A DNA stretch of 64,000 nt, from assembly GCA_963716115.1 (NCBI GenBank), contig CAVQSZ010000022.1, positions 1 through 64,000 on the forward strand. The letters are read 5' to 3'. The notes beneath the pieces are model-generated. The model had not been told where the DNA came from, did no database searches, and worked only from the letters and a program-made list of their open reading frames with translations. The first letter of the stretch is position 1; each line of letters starts with the position of its first letter. This DNA is from AP-15 sp963716115 (GTDB lineage Bacteria > Pseudomonadota > Alphaproteobacteria > ATCC43930 > CGMCC-115725). Below, piece by piece: positions 46,190-54,196 of the stretch. The translations under genes and the position numbers were made by a program.

Positions 46190-46412
46190 GAATGATTGCC
46201 CGCATGCCTGCCCCCGTGTCGGGGGAACGTGCTTCAGCCCTTCGGGCTGTCGGCGCGCGCCCGCGTCTTCAACCGGCTCAATAATAGGATCGAGGACGCG
46301 GCGGATGAAGCATATTTGTTGGTTAAATTGTGTGAAATTTTCGGCTCTGCCGCCACGATCCCGCCGTGATCGACCGTATCGGGCGCGCTCCCTCGCCCCG
46401 CCTGCGGGGAGC
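46190..46412 (+). repeat. Intergenic repeat family, copy A
   Basis: Begins near GTGTCGGGGGAACGTGCTTC and continues through CAGCCCTTCGGGCTGTCGGC, an AT-rich TTGTTGGTTAAATTGTGTGA stretch, and GCCGCCACGATCCCGC, ending in CGCCCCGCCTGCGGGG. Two near-copies lie at 46626-46905 and 48568-48860. Confidence 0.8.
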
Positions 46413-46420
46413 AAGCGTAG

Positions 46421-46466
46421 GGCGGATCTTGATCCGCCACGATCGGCCGGCGGGTTGAAACCCGCC
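46421..46466. repeat. REPIN: paired REP palindromes
   Basis: GGCGGATCTTGATCCGCC and GGCGGGTTGAAACCCGCC are separated by 10 bases, flanked by GCGTAG and CTACGG. This two-hairpin unit is the REPIN arrangement. Confidence 0.75.
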
Positions 46467-46511
46467 CTACGGGATCGCCGTGTCCGCCCGCTTCCCGGTA
46501 AGCAAGCGTAG

Positions 46512-46561
46512 GGCGGATCTTGATCCGCCATGGCCGATCGGCGGGTTGAAACTCGCCCTAC
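46512..46561. repeat. REPIN: paired REP palindromes, slightly decayed
   Basis: GGCGGATCTTGATCCGCC followed by GGCGGGTTGAAACTCGCC (one mismatch in the second stem) and CTAC. Confidence 0.7.
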
Positions 46562-46625
46562 AAAACCATCGCGTCCGCCGGTTTCGCGGTGGGCCGTCCT
46601 GCGCTCGTTCGATCGCTGAATGTTC

Positions 46626-46905
46626 ATCGCATCCCCGTGTCGGGGGAACGTGCTTCAGCCCTTCGGGCTGTCGGCGCGTGCCCGCGTCTTGAACCGGCTC
46701 GATTATAGGGTCGAGGCCGAGGTGGATAAAGCGTATTTGTTGGTTAAATTGTGTGGAATTTTTGGCTGCGCCGCCACGATCGCGCGGTGATCGGCCGTAT
46801 CGATGGCGAGGAGCCGGCCGCGGGGAATGATGCCGGTTCGCGCGCTTCGCCCCTCACCCCGGCCCTCTCCCCGCAAGCGGGGCGAGGGAGCGCGGCGGTC
46901 GCTGA
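46626..46905 (+). repeat. Intergenic repeat family, copy B
   Basis: Full-length copy of the repeat: GTGTCGGGGGAACGTGCTTC, TTGTTGGTTAAATTGTGTGG, then GCGAGGAGCCGGCCGCGGGG and GCCCCTCACCCCGGCCCTCT, ending in a CCCCGCAAGCGGGG hairpin. Confidence 0.8.
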
Positions 46906-46950
46906 CTGTCGTCGGCGGTCTCCGGGCGACGCCCGGGTCAGCAAGCGTAG

Positions 46951-46968
46951 GGCGGATCTTGATCCGCC
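46951..46968. repeat. REP palindrome flanking the RAYT gene (upstream)
   Basis: GGCGGATCTTGATCCGCC with the AGCAAGCGTAG flank, 95 bases before the RAYT start. Confidence 0.75.
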
Positions 46969-47062
46969 ATAATGGATCGGCAGGTCGCGACCGGTCCCGC
47001 GGAGCGCCCGACGGGCGGTGCATAGTCTTCCGCCTTTTCACGAAATCGGGCAAATTTCCTCG

Positions 47063-47611
47063 ATGCCGGATTATCGCCGCAACCGGGTTCCGGGCGGCGC
47101 CTTCTTCTTTACCGTGAACCTGCAAGACCGACGCTCGAACCTGTTGGTGACGCGGATCGAGGCGTTGCGGGATGCCGTGCGACAGGCGCGCCGTCGCGCG
47201 CCGTTTCAGATCGATGCCTGGGTCGTCCTCCCCGACCACATGCACTGCCTGTGGACGCTGCCGCCAGGCGACGCCGACTTCCCCGCCCGTTGGCGCGCGA
47301 TCAAGAGCGCGTTCTCCAAATCCTTGGCTGGTCAATCGTTGCCCGCGGATAAAACGCGATCGCCGGTCATGATCCGCCGAGGCGAAAGCGGCATCTGGCA
47401 GCGGCGCTACTGGGAGCACACGATCCGTGACGATCGAGACTTCGCGGCTCATCTCGATTACATTCATTTCAATCCGGTAAAGCATGGTCTGGCAGAACAT
47501 CCCGGGGATTGGCCGCATTCATCGTTTCGTCGATGCGTCGCCATTGGACTGTATCCGGCCGGATGGATTGGCGCCAATCGCGAACCGCAGGACACCGGCG
47601 AGCGGCGGTGA
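47063..47611 (+). CDS. REP-associated tyrosine transposase (RAYT, Y1/HUH)
   Basis: A 182-residue single-strand transposase of the Y1_Tnp type. DAWVVLPDHMHCLWTLP carries the metal-binding His-x-His at about residues 59-61, and HLDYIHFNPVKHGLAEHP contains the nucleophilic Tyr. GIWQRRYWEHTIRDDRDF between them is also typical. ATG at 47063 (MPDYRRNRVPGGAFFFT) is the conventional start. It is flanked on both sides by the REP palindromes that such enzymes recognise, so it is the probable source of the local REP/REPIN family. The family is thought to be largely domesticated. Confidence 0.9.
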   Translation: MPDYRRNRVPGGAFFFTVNLQDRRSNLLVTRIEALRDAVRQARRRAPFQIDAWVVLPDHMHCLWTLPPGDADFPARWRAIKSAFSKSLAGQSLPADKTRSPVMIRRGESGIWQRRYWEHTIRDDRDFAAHLDYIHFNPVKHGLAEHPGDWPHSSFRRCVAIGLYPAGWIGANREPQDTGERR

Positions 47612-47631
47612 GAACAAGCGTAGTGCGGATC

Positions 47632-47649
47632 GGCGGGTCAAGACCCGCC
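47632..47649. repeat. REP palindrome flanking the RAYT gene (downstream)
   Basis: GGCGGGTCAAGACCCGCC followed by CTACGGGA, 21 bases after the RAYT stop. Confidence 0.75.
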
Positions 47650-47709
47650 CTACGGGACTGCGCTCTGGCGCAATGCGGTGGGCGGTTCCGGTGGCGCCGG
47701 CGGTCAGGC

Positions 47710-48057
47710 TCAGGGCGCGGCCCGCGACAGCTCGCGCTGGACGACGGCTCGCAGCGGCGGCAGGTCGATCTGCACGGTGTCCCACAGCTGCTGCTCGGCG
47801 ACATCCTCATAGCCGTGGCGATAGATGTTGCCCGCGCCAGCCATGGCGCGCCACGCGATCGACGGGTGGCGCGCCTTCAATTCGTCCGGCAGCCGGCGCG
47901 ACGCCTCGGAGATGATCTCCAGGCAGCGCGTGACGGCATAGACGGTGCGCGGCTCGGCGGCGAACGAGTCGTCGTCAAAGCCTGCGGTGAATTCGACGGC
48001 GAGGTCGATGTGGCGCAGGATGTCGCGCAGCGCGGCGACCGCCGCCTCAGAAAGCAT
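47710..48057 (-). CDS. HEPN-domain (DUF86) toxin-like protein
   Basis: A 115-residue helical protein of the DUF86/HEPN family, the toxin side of HEPN/MNT modules: LRDILRHIDLAVEFTAGF, YAVTRCLEIISEASRRLPDE, IAWRAMAGAGNIYRHGYEDV and LWDTVQIDLPPL. The usual RNase motif R-x4-6-H is altered here: the region reads GAGNIYRHGY, with Gly where the Arg of RN-x-x-x-H is expected. The gene overlaps the upstream nucleotidyltransferase by 11 bases, as in characterised pairs. Confidence 0.85.
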   Translation of the reverse strand: MLSEAAVAALRDILRHIDLAVEFTAGFDDDSFAAEPRTVYAVTRCLEIISEASRRLPDELKARHPSIAWRAMAGAGNIYRHGYEDVAEQQLWDTVQIDLPPLRAVVQRELSRAAP

Positions 48058-48343
48058 AGACGGCGTCGGCGATCGCGGCGGGGCGAAGGAAAGGCTTGAG
48101 CGCGGCGCGGTTGACGACGTCGACCGGGCCGTCGAACAGACCGGCGATATGGTCCTTGAGGCCGGCATAGCCGAAGATCGTGACATGAGCCGCCGGGTCG
48201 AGATCGACGACGATGTCGATGTCGCTGTCGGGCCGGTTGTCGCCCCGCGCGCGCGAGCCGAACAGCGCGGCATGGCGCACGCCGCGCGCCCGCAGCGCCG
48301 TTTCGTTCTCGCGGAGCGTCGCCAGGATATCCTGCCGATCCAT
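48047..48343 (-). CDS. MNT nucleotidyltransferase-family antitoxin
   Basis: A 98-residue minimal nucleotidyltransferase with HAALFGSRARGDNRPDSDID, the GSxARGD...DxD catalytic signature, followed by VVDLDPAAHVTIFG. In characterised HEPN/MNT systems this protein neutralises the HEPN toxin, in some cases by adding AMP to it. ATG at 48343 is preferred to a longer frame that reads through REP sequence. Confidence 0.87.
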   Translation of the reverse strand: MDRQDILATLRENETALRARGVRHAALFGSRARGDNRPDSDIDIVVDLDPAAHVTIFGYAGLKDHIAGLFDGPVDVVNRAALKPFLRPAAIADAVYAF

Positions 48344-48474
48344 TTGTCCATGATAGCATGCCCGCGGCCGCCGGGCAGCAAGCGCAGGGCGGTTCTTGAT
48401 CCGCCGGATCGGCGCCGCGGGTCGAGCGCGCCCCACGAGGCCCATATCGCCGGCGTCCGCGCCGGCAAGCGCAG

Positions 48475-48520
48475 GGCGGATCTTGATCCGCCATGACCGA
48501 TCGGCGGGTTGAAACCCGCC
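48475..48520. repeat. REPIN: paired REP palindromes
   Basis: GGCGGATCTTGATCCGCC and GGCGGGTTGAAACCCGCC separated by 10 bases, ending in CTACGGGA; nearly identical to the unit at 46421-46466. Confidence 0.75.
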
Positions 48521-48567
48521 CTACGGGATCGCCGGCTTCGCCGTCCTCCGGCTCGTCGATGGCCGAA

Positions 48568-48860
48568 TGTTCATTCGCATCCCTGCCCCCGAGTCGGGGG
48601 AACGTGCTTCAGCCCTTCGGGTTGTCGGCGCGTGCCCGCGTCTTCAACCGGCTCAATAATAGGATCGAGGACGCGGCGGATGAAGTATATTTGTTGGTTA
48701 AATTGTGTGAAATTTTTCGGCTCTGCCGCCACGATCCCGCGGTGATCGGCCGTATCGACGGCGAGGAGCCGGCCGCGGGGAATGATGCCGGTTCGCGCGC
48801 TTCGCCCCTCACCCCGGCCCTCTCCCCGCAGGCGGGGCGAGGGAGCGCGGCGGTCGCTTA
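48568..48860 (+). repeat. Intergenic repeat family, copy C
   Basis: Near-identical to copy B through CGGGGGAACGTGCTTC, ATATTTGTTGGTTAAATTGT, GGCGAGGAGCCGGCCGCGGG and the final CCCCGCAGGCGGGG hairpin. Confidence 0.8.
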
Positions 48861-48888
48861 CGGCGACGGTTTTCAAGCACCCTTCCGA

Positions 48889-49224
48889 TTACAATATCGC
48901 CTGGATGCCCTTGCGGCGAATGATGTTGAGGAGCGCCAGCGCCGGGCCGGTCGGCTGCTTGGCGCCGCGCTCCAGCTGCGATATGTAGCCGACGGTCAGG
49001 TTGAGGCAGCGGGCAAACACCGCCTGGCTCAGATTGGCCTGCTCGCGCAGCCGGCGGATTTCGTCGCCGGTCATCGGCTCGGCAGCCATGGCCGCCCCGG
49101 ACCCGAGATGACGCAATGTGATCTTTTCGTGGGCCGCGGCATCGATGACCCCGGCGCGACGCATGTCGTCGGCGGTCTCGACCAACGCTCGGGTCAGGCG
49201 GCTAGGGCGCGTTTCCGTCGGCAT
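48889..49224 (-). CDS. XRE-family antitoxin (HigA-like)
   Basis: A 111-residue DNA-binding protein from ATG at 49224. Residues 50-105 are a Cro/C1-type helix-turn-helix: MTGDEIRRLREQANLSQAVF, ARCLNLTVGYISQLERGAKQ, and LALLNIIRRKGI. This is the antitoxin type that follows HigB/RelE-like toxins in an operon and represses it. The antitoxin appears intact, whereas the upstream toxin gene is not. The minus-strand frame is open from the toxin's C-terminal part straight into it. Confidence 0.85.
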   Translation of the reverse strand: MPTETRPSRLTRALVETADDMRRAGVIDAAAHEKITLRHLGSGAAMAAEPMTGDEIRRLREQANLSQAVFARCLNLTVGYISQLERGAKQPTGPALALLNIIRRKGIQAIL

Positions 49225-49549
49225 CGGGTATCTCCTGCAGGACTCCGTTTCGAGAGCGTGGGCGATGCGCACCGCGTCCGCGTCGAGCCATGCAGACCCG
49301 ATCTCGCGCAACGTGACCAATTCGTCGGGCTCGATATTCTCCCGCTCGCGTTTGGTAGGCGATCGGCATGCGGTAGCCGCCGGAGCGGCCTTGGCCGGCC
49401 CGCGCAACCCGCTGCTTGATGATCCCGCCGCCGATATCGGCATCCACCAGACCCCGCTCGGCGCGATCGACAGCCGCGCACAGGCTGCGATCGGCGATCC
49501 GCTCCCGTCGTGCAAACCGCGCCAGCCACTTGGTTTTGAAGATCCGCAC
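49202..49549 (-). pseudogene. HigB/RelE-like toxin with internal deletion
   Basis: From GTG at 49549 the frame gives VRIFKTKWLARFARRERIAD, IGGGIIKQRVARAGQGRSGG and YRMPIAYQT, the N-terminal two thirds of a RelE/HigB-like toxin. The expected strand next (a VF-x-YGFAK-like segment) is missing, and KRERENIEPDELVTLREIGS, which normally follows it, is in another frame. The junction lies near 49350. A deletion of roughly 45-50 bases plus frame change is the simplest reading, leaving an inactive toxin beside a live antitoxin. Confidence 0.75.
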
Positions 49550-49764
49550 ACGCCATCCTCAGGTCAAAACTATAGCACTGTGGCCTATAATTCAAGGCCG
49601 GGCCCGCAATCCGACGGCAGCGGCGCCGCCCGACCGCGATTGGCGCCGGCAGAGGATCATGGAGGCCGAGCGACACGGCGAGCCCTCGCCCGTTGCGCGC
49701 GCGCAACCCTGTCGTGGCGATTTGCCGGCTGGTTTCCCGGCGCGGCCTTGCTTAACTAGACGGT

Positions 49765-52700
49765 ATGAGCGGGCTCGCCCTGGGGCATGGGCTTTCCTTC
49801 GCCGATCTTTACGACCGCGACGGGCTGGTGCGGCTCGACCGCGCCTTTGTCGGGCATCTGGCGGCGGGCGAGGTCGGGCTGCACGACCGGCTGATGGCGG
49901 CGCGCGCCGATCCCGACGGGCTCGCAGCCGGGACCGAGTCGGACCTCGTCGTCGATCTGGCGCCGCACCTCGAGGATTTTCTCGGGCATTTGTTCGGGAT
50001 CGCCGCCGAGGTCAGCGGAATTGCAGGCGCGGCATCACGAATTGGCGCCGCTTTATTCGGTCAAGCGCCTGTTTGTCCAGCGCCGCGCGGTCAAGGGGGT
50101 CAGGGAGGCCGACGCCGCGGCGCTCGACGGGCCGGGCCTCGCCTGTGAGCTCGACGCGCTGACCGATGGCCCTCTCGCCAGTGTTGCGGATCTGGGAACG
50201 GCGCTACGCCGGGCACGTCGCGCGCTGGCTCGACGACGAGGCGGCGAACGAAGCGGCGCTCGATCTGGCGCAGCGCTACGCCGCCTGGGCCACGCTTGTC
50301 GCCCGAGGGCCGCCGGAAGCATCGCGGCGGCGTCTTGTTCAAGATCCCGCGCCGGCTCGACATGGAGCATCTGGTCGCGGTCGAGACCGTCGAGCGTCAT
50401 GGCGTGACGATGCTGCGCCTGCCGGAAGAGGAATGGCGCCGCCGCGAAGGCTTTGCGCTGACCGACGCCGGCGCCGACCTCACCGGCGCGCTCGACCAGG
50501 CGAATTACTGCATCTGGTGCCACAACCAGGGCAAGGACAGCTGCTCGAAGGGGCTCAAGGAAAAGGACGGGAAATTCAAGAAGAGCGTCTTCGGCGTCAC
50601 CCTCGCCGGCTGCCCGCTCGAAGAGAAGATTTCGGAGATGAATTTGGTCAAGGCGCGCGGCAACAGCCTCGGCGCGCTGGCCATCGTCGCCGTCGACAAC
50701 CCGCTCTGCGCCGCCACCGGCCACCGCATCTGCAACGACTGCATGAAGGCCTGCATCTATCAGCGGCAGGAGCCGGTCGACATCCCGCAGGTCGAGACCC
50801 GCACCCTGAAGGACGTGCTGGGGCTGCCCTGGGGCTTCGAGATCTATTCGCTCCTGACCCGGTGGAACCCGCTCAATATCCGCCGGCCGCTGCCCAAGCC
50901 CGCGAGCGGCAGGAAGGCGCTGGTGGTCGGGCTCGGGCCGGCCGGCTTCACCCTGGCGCACCATCTGTTGAACGACGGCCATTTCATCGCCGCGGTCGAC
51001 GGGCTGAAGATCGAGCCGCTGCCGGTCGAATTGTCCGGGGTGGCGGCGGATGGCGGACGCCATCCGTTCCGCCCGGTCCGCGACATCGCGAGCCTCGTCG
51101 ACGGGCTCGACGACCGGGTCATGGCCGGCTTCGGCGGGGTCGCCGAATACGGCATCACGGTGCGCTGGGACAAGAATTTCCTCAAAATCGTGCGCCTGCT
51201 GCTCGAGCGCCGGGCGGCCTTCGCGATGTATGGCGGGGTGCGCTTCGGCGGCACGATGACGATCGACAGCGCCTTCGGCTTGGGCTTCGACCATGTGGCG
51301 CTGTGCGCCGGGGCCGGGCGGCCGACCGTGATCGCGATGCCGAACGGGCTGGCGCCGGGGGTGCGGCAGGCCTCGGATTTTCTGATGGCGCTGCAATTAA
51401 CGGGTGCGGCGAAGACCGACAGCATCGCCAATCTGACCGTGCGGCTGCCGGTGGTGGTGATCGGCGGCGGGTTGACCGCGATCGACACCGCGACCGAGTC
51501 GCTCGCCTACTACCCGGTCCAGGTCGAGAAGTTCCTATCCCGATACGAGACCTTGGCCGCCGAGCGCGGCGAGGATGCGGTGAGCGCCGAGTGGAGCCCG
51601 GCCGAGCGCGAGACCGCCGCCGAATTCATCGCCCATGGCCGCGCAATCCGCGCCGAGCGCGCGGCCGCCCGCCATCAGGGCCGCGCGCCGCGGCTCGTCG
51701 AGCTGCTCGACGGCTGGGGCGGGGTGACGATCGCCTACCGCCGCCGCCTGATCCAATCGCCGAGCTACACCCTCAACCACGAGGAGGTGGCCAAGGCGAT
51801 GGAGGAGGGCATCCGCTTTGCCGAATTGCTGACCCCGGTCGCGGTCGAGGTCGATCGCTGGGGCCAAGCGGCGGCGCTGCGCCTGACCCGGCCGGCGGCC
51901 GGTCCGGATGAGCCGGCGGAGGAGGCGGCATTGCCGGCGCGCACGATCCTGGTCGCCGCCGGCACCCAGCCGAACACGGTGCTGGCGCGCGAGGACCCGG
52001 ACAACATCACGCTCGACGGCCGCTATTTCCGCGCGCTCGACGAGGACGGCGACCCGGCCGCGCCGGAGCGGGTGGCGAAACCGGCCGCGGTGCGGGTGCT
52101 GACCCATCTGCGCCCCGACGGCCGCGCGGTCAGCTTCTTCGGCGACCTGCATCCGAGCTTTTCCGGCAACGTCGTCAAGGCGATGGGCGGCGCCACCTTG
52201 GGCTACCCGGTGGTCAGCCGGATGCTGGCGCGGCTCGCGCCTTCGCTCCCTTCGCCGGCCGGGCTGCGGGCGCGGCTCGACGACGAATTGCGCGCCCGCG
52301 TGCGCGACGTGATCCGCCTGACGCCCAGGATCATCGAGATCGTGGTCAAGGCCCCGATGGCGGCGCGCGCCTTCCAGCCCGGCCAGTTCTACCGGCTGCA
52401 GAATTACGAGACCCTGGCGCCGCGGGTCGACGGCACGACCCTGGCGATGGAGGGGCTGGCCTTGACCGGCGCCGCGGTCGACCGCGAGCAGGGCCTCTTA
52501 TCGACGATCGTCCTCGAGATGGGCGGCTCCTCCGACCTCTGCGCGCTGTTGCAGCCGGGCGAGCCGGTGATCCTGATGGGGCCTACGGGCACGCCGACCG
52601 AGACGCCCGCGGGCGAGACCGTGCTGCTGGTCGGCGGCGGGCTCGGCAATGCGGTGCTGTTCTCGATCGCCGCGGCGCTGCGCGCGCAAGGCTCGCGGGT

Positions 52701-53274
52701 GCTCTATTTCGCCGGCTACAAGACGATCGAGGACCGCTACAAGGTCGAGGATATCGAGGCCGCCGCCGATTGCGTCGTTTGGTGCTGCGACGAAGCGCCG
52801 GGCTTTGTTCCGGGGCGGCCGCAGGACCGCAGCTTTGTCGGCAACATCGTCGCGGCGATCGCCGCCTACGGCGCGGGTGATCTGGGGCCGGCGGCGATCC
52901 CGCTCGACGCGGTCGACCGCATCGTCGCGATCGGCTCGGACGGCATGATGAACGCGGTCGCCGAGGCGCGCCGCGCCGCGCTCGCCGCGTATTTCCGGCC
53001 CGGCCACCGGGCGATCGCCTCGATCAACGCGCCGATGCAGTGCATGATGAAGGAGATCTGCGCGCAGTGCCTGCAGCGCCACCGCGACCCGGTGACCGGC
53101 GCCGAGACCGTGGTGTTCTCCTGCTTCAACCAGGACCAGGAGATGGACCAGGTCGATTTCGCCGCGCTGCGCCACCGCCTGTCGCAGAACGGCGCCCAGG
53201 AGAAATTGACCAAGCTCTGGGTCGACCGCTGCCTGCGCCGCCTCGGCCGGCGCCCGGCGATGGCGGCAGAGTGA
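49765..53274 (+). CDS. Multidomain FAD/NAD(P)/Fe-S oxidoreductase, three frameshifts in N-terminal part
   Basis: About 1,170 residues when joined. The N-terminal part (from MSGLALGHGLSFADLYDRDG) changes frame near 50015, 50162 and 50294 and then runs unbroken. Next come cysteine clusters CIWCHNQGKDSC and CNDCMKACIY, a GltD-like FAD/NAD(P) unit (LVVGLGPAGFTLAHHLL, VVVIGGGLTAIDTA), and a dihydroorotate-dehydrogenase electron-transfer-like C-terminus: FQPGQFYRLQ for FAD, LLVGGGLGNAVLFS for NAD, and CMMKEICAQC plus a later Cys for a 2Fe-2S cluster. It probably shuttles electrons between NAD(P)H and an unknown partner. The N-terminal breaks are probably consensus errors. Confidence 0.8.
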
Positions 53275-53415
53275 GCGAATATATAGGTTCTTCGCTTGTA
53301 TTTCCCGTATGAAAACGCTGCCTCCGTACATTCCATTAAATCGCGATATTGAATCTTATCCTAAAGAATTATCTGAATAAAATAAAGGTAAAATCAAAGT
53401 GATAATTGCCGCAAA
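53275..53415. other. AT-rich patch
   Basis: About 140 bases markedly richer in A+T than the rest of the window (for example AATAAAATAAAGGTAAAATC). It forms the truncated end of the minus-strand Uma2 gene and looks like a remnant of foreign DNA. Confidence 0.6.
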
Positions 53416-53610
53416 ACGAGACAATGGCCGCCGGCTCCGCAAGGCCGCATCGATCCTGGACGCGAGCCGAACCGCCAGGATGCGGTGCGCCTCGGCCGGC
53501 GGCGCCATCGACACCGGGAACCCGTCGATCAGCTCCCAGCGTCTGTCGTTGCCGTCGTCCCGGCGCAGGAGTTCGGCGAGGGACATGCGCTTGGCGGCGA
53601 GTTCGCTCAT
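53356..53610 (-). pseudogene. Uma2-family protein, truncated
   Basis: The first 63 residues (MSELAAKRMSLAELLRRDDG, RRWELIDGFPVSMAPPAEAH, RILAVRLASRIDAALRSRRP) parallel the start of the upstream Uma2 gene. The sequence then changes abruptly to a tail encoded by the AT-rich patch (IITLILPLFYSDN) and stops. The catalytic acidic residues of the Uma2/PD-(D/E)XK-like fold are lost. The ATG overlaps the stop of the intact copy in ATGA. Confidence 0.75.
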
Positions 53611-54179
53611 CGCGGCTCACCGCTTTCGATGCCGTCGTAGAGCTCGGCCAACGGCGCCTCGATGCCCGCCGAACGAAGGCGAAGAACCGCGGACCCGCCC
53701 TGCACCAGCTCGGTCAGCCAGCGGTCGCCCTCCCGCCGCAACAGCTCGGCATAGACGCTCTCGGAATCGATCAGCAGGATCTCCTCCACACTGCCGATGC
53801 CGCGGTACAGCGGCGCCTTGACGCGCCGGTCGCGCCGCTCGGTTCCGGGAGACAGGATCTCGACGATCAGGATCGGGTCCCTGACCAGCTGCTCGCCTCT
53901 CTCATAGGGTCGACAGGTGACGGCGATGTCGGCGACGTAAAAGCTGTCGTCGCGGTCGGGCCGAGCGATCCCGGCCTCGGTTTGCGCCGCGCAGGGCCGC
54001 CGTGCTCGCAGCCCCGCATCGATCAGGCCCGCGAGCCGGGCGCAGAGGATGCCGTGCGCCCGCGCCGGCGGCGCCATCGCCAGCGGAACCCCGCCGACCA
54101 GCTCGTAACGCGTGTCGGTGCCGTCGTCCCAGCGCAGGAACTCGTCGAGAGACATGGGTCTGGCCGCGAGCTCGCTCAT
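53607..54179 (-). CDS. Uma2-family putative endonuclease
   Basis: A 190-residue DUF820/Uma2 protein from ATG at 54179: MSLDEFLRWDDGTDTRYELV, HGILCARLAGLIDAGL, and the PD-(D/E)XK-like acidic core DDSFYVADIAVTCRP with LIVEILSPGTERRDRRVK. Proteins of this family are common in multicopy sets and are suspected restriction-like nucleases, mostly without demonstrated function. It is followed by a truncated second copy, with the two in stop/start overlap. Confidence 0.82.
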   Translation of the reverse strand: MSELAARPMSLDEFLRWDDGTDTRYELVGGVPLAMAPPARAHGILCARLAGLIDAGLRARRPCAAQTEAGIARPDRDDSFYVADIAVTCRPYERGEQLVRDPILIVEILSPGTERRDRRVKAPLYRGIGSVEEILLIDSESVYAELLRREGDRWLTELVQGGSAVLRLRSAGIEAPLAELYDGIESGEPR

Positions 54180-54196
54180 GAGAGCCCTGATATAAG

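Larger units (their letters stand above)
45963..47062. other. Gene-free interval of REP/REPIN palindromes and 250-bp repeats
   Basis: About 1.1 kb with no credible gene. It contains the REP-like palindromes and two copies of the longer repeat listed separately, upstream of the RAYT transposase. Short ORFs here are repeat translations that recur wherever the repeat does. Confidence 0.75.
48344..48888. other. Gene-free interval of REPs and the third 250-bp repeat
   Basis: Holds a decayed REP near 48379-48396, a REPIN and repeat copy C. No gene seen. Confidence 0.7.

Noticed and set aside
45963..48860. A CRISPR array
   Set aside because: Repeats are palindromic REPs and 250-bp elements at irregular spacing with no unique spacers of constant length.
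50015..50294. Programmed ribosomal frameshifting in the FAD/Fe-S oxidoreductase
   Set aside because: Three breaks within 280 bases and no slippery heptamer or conserved precedent; consensus errors are far more likely.
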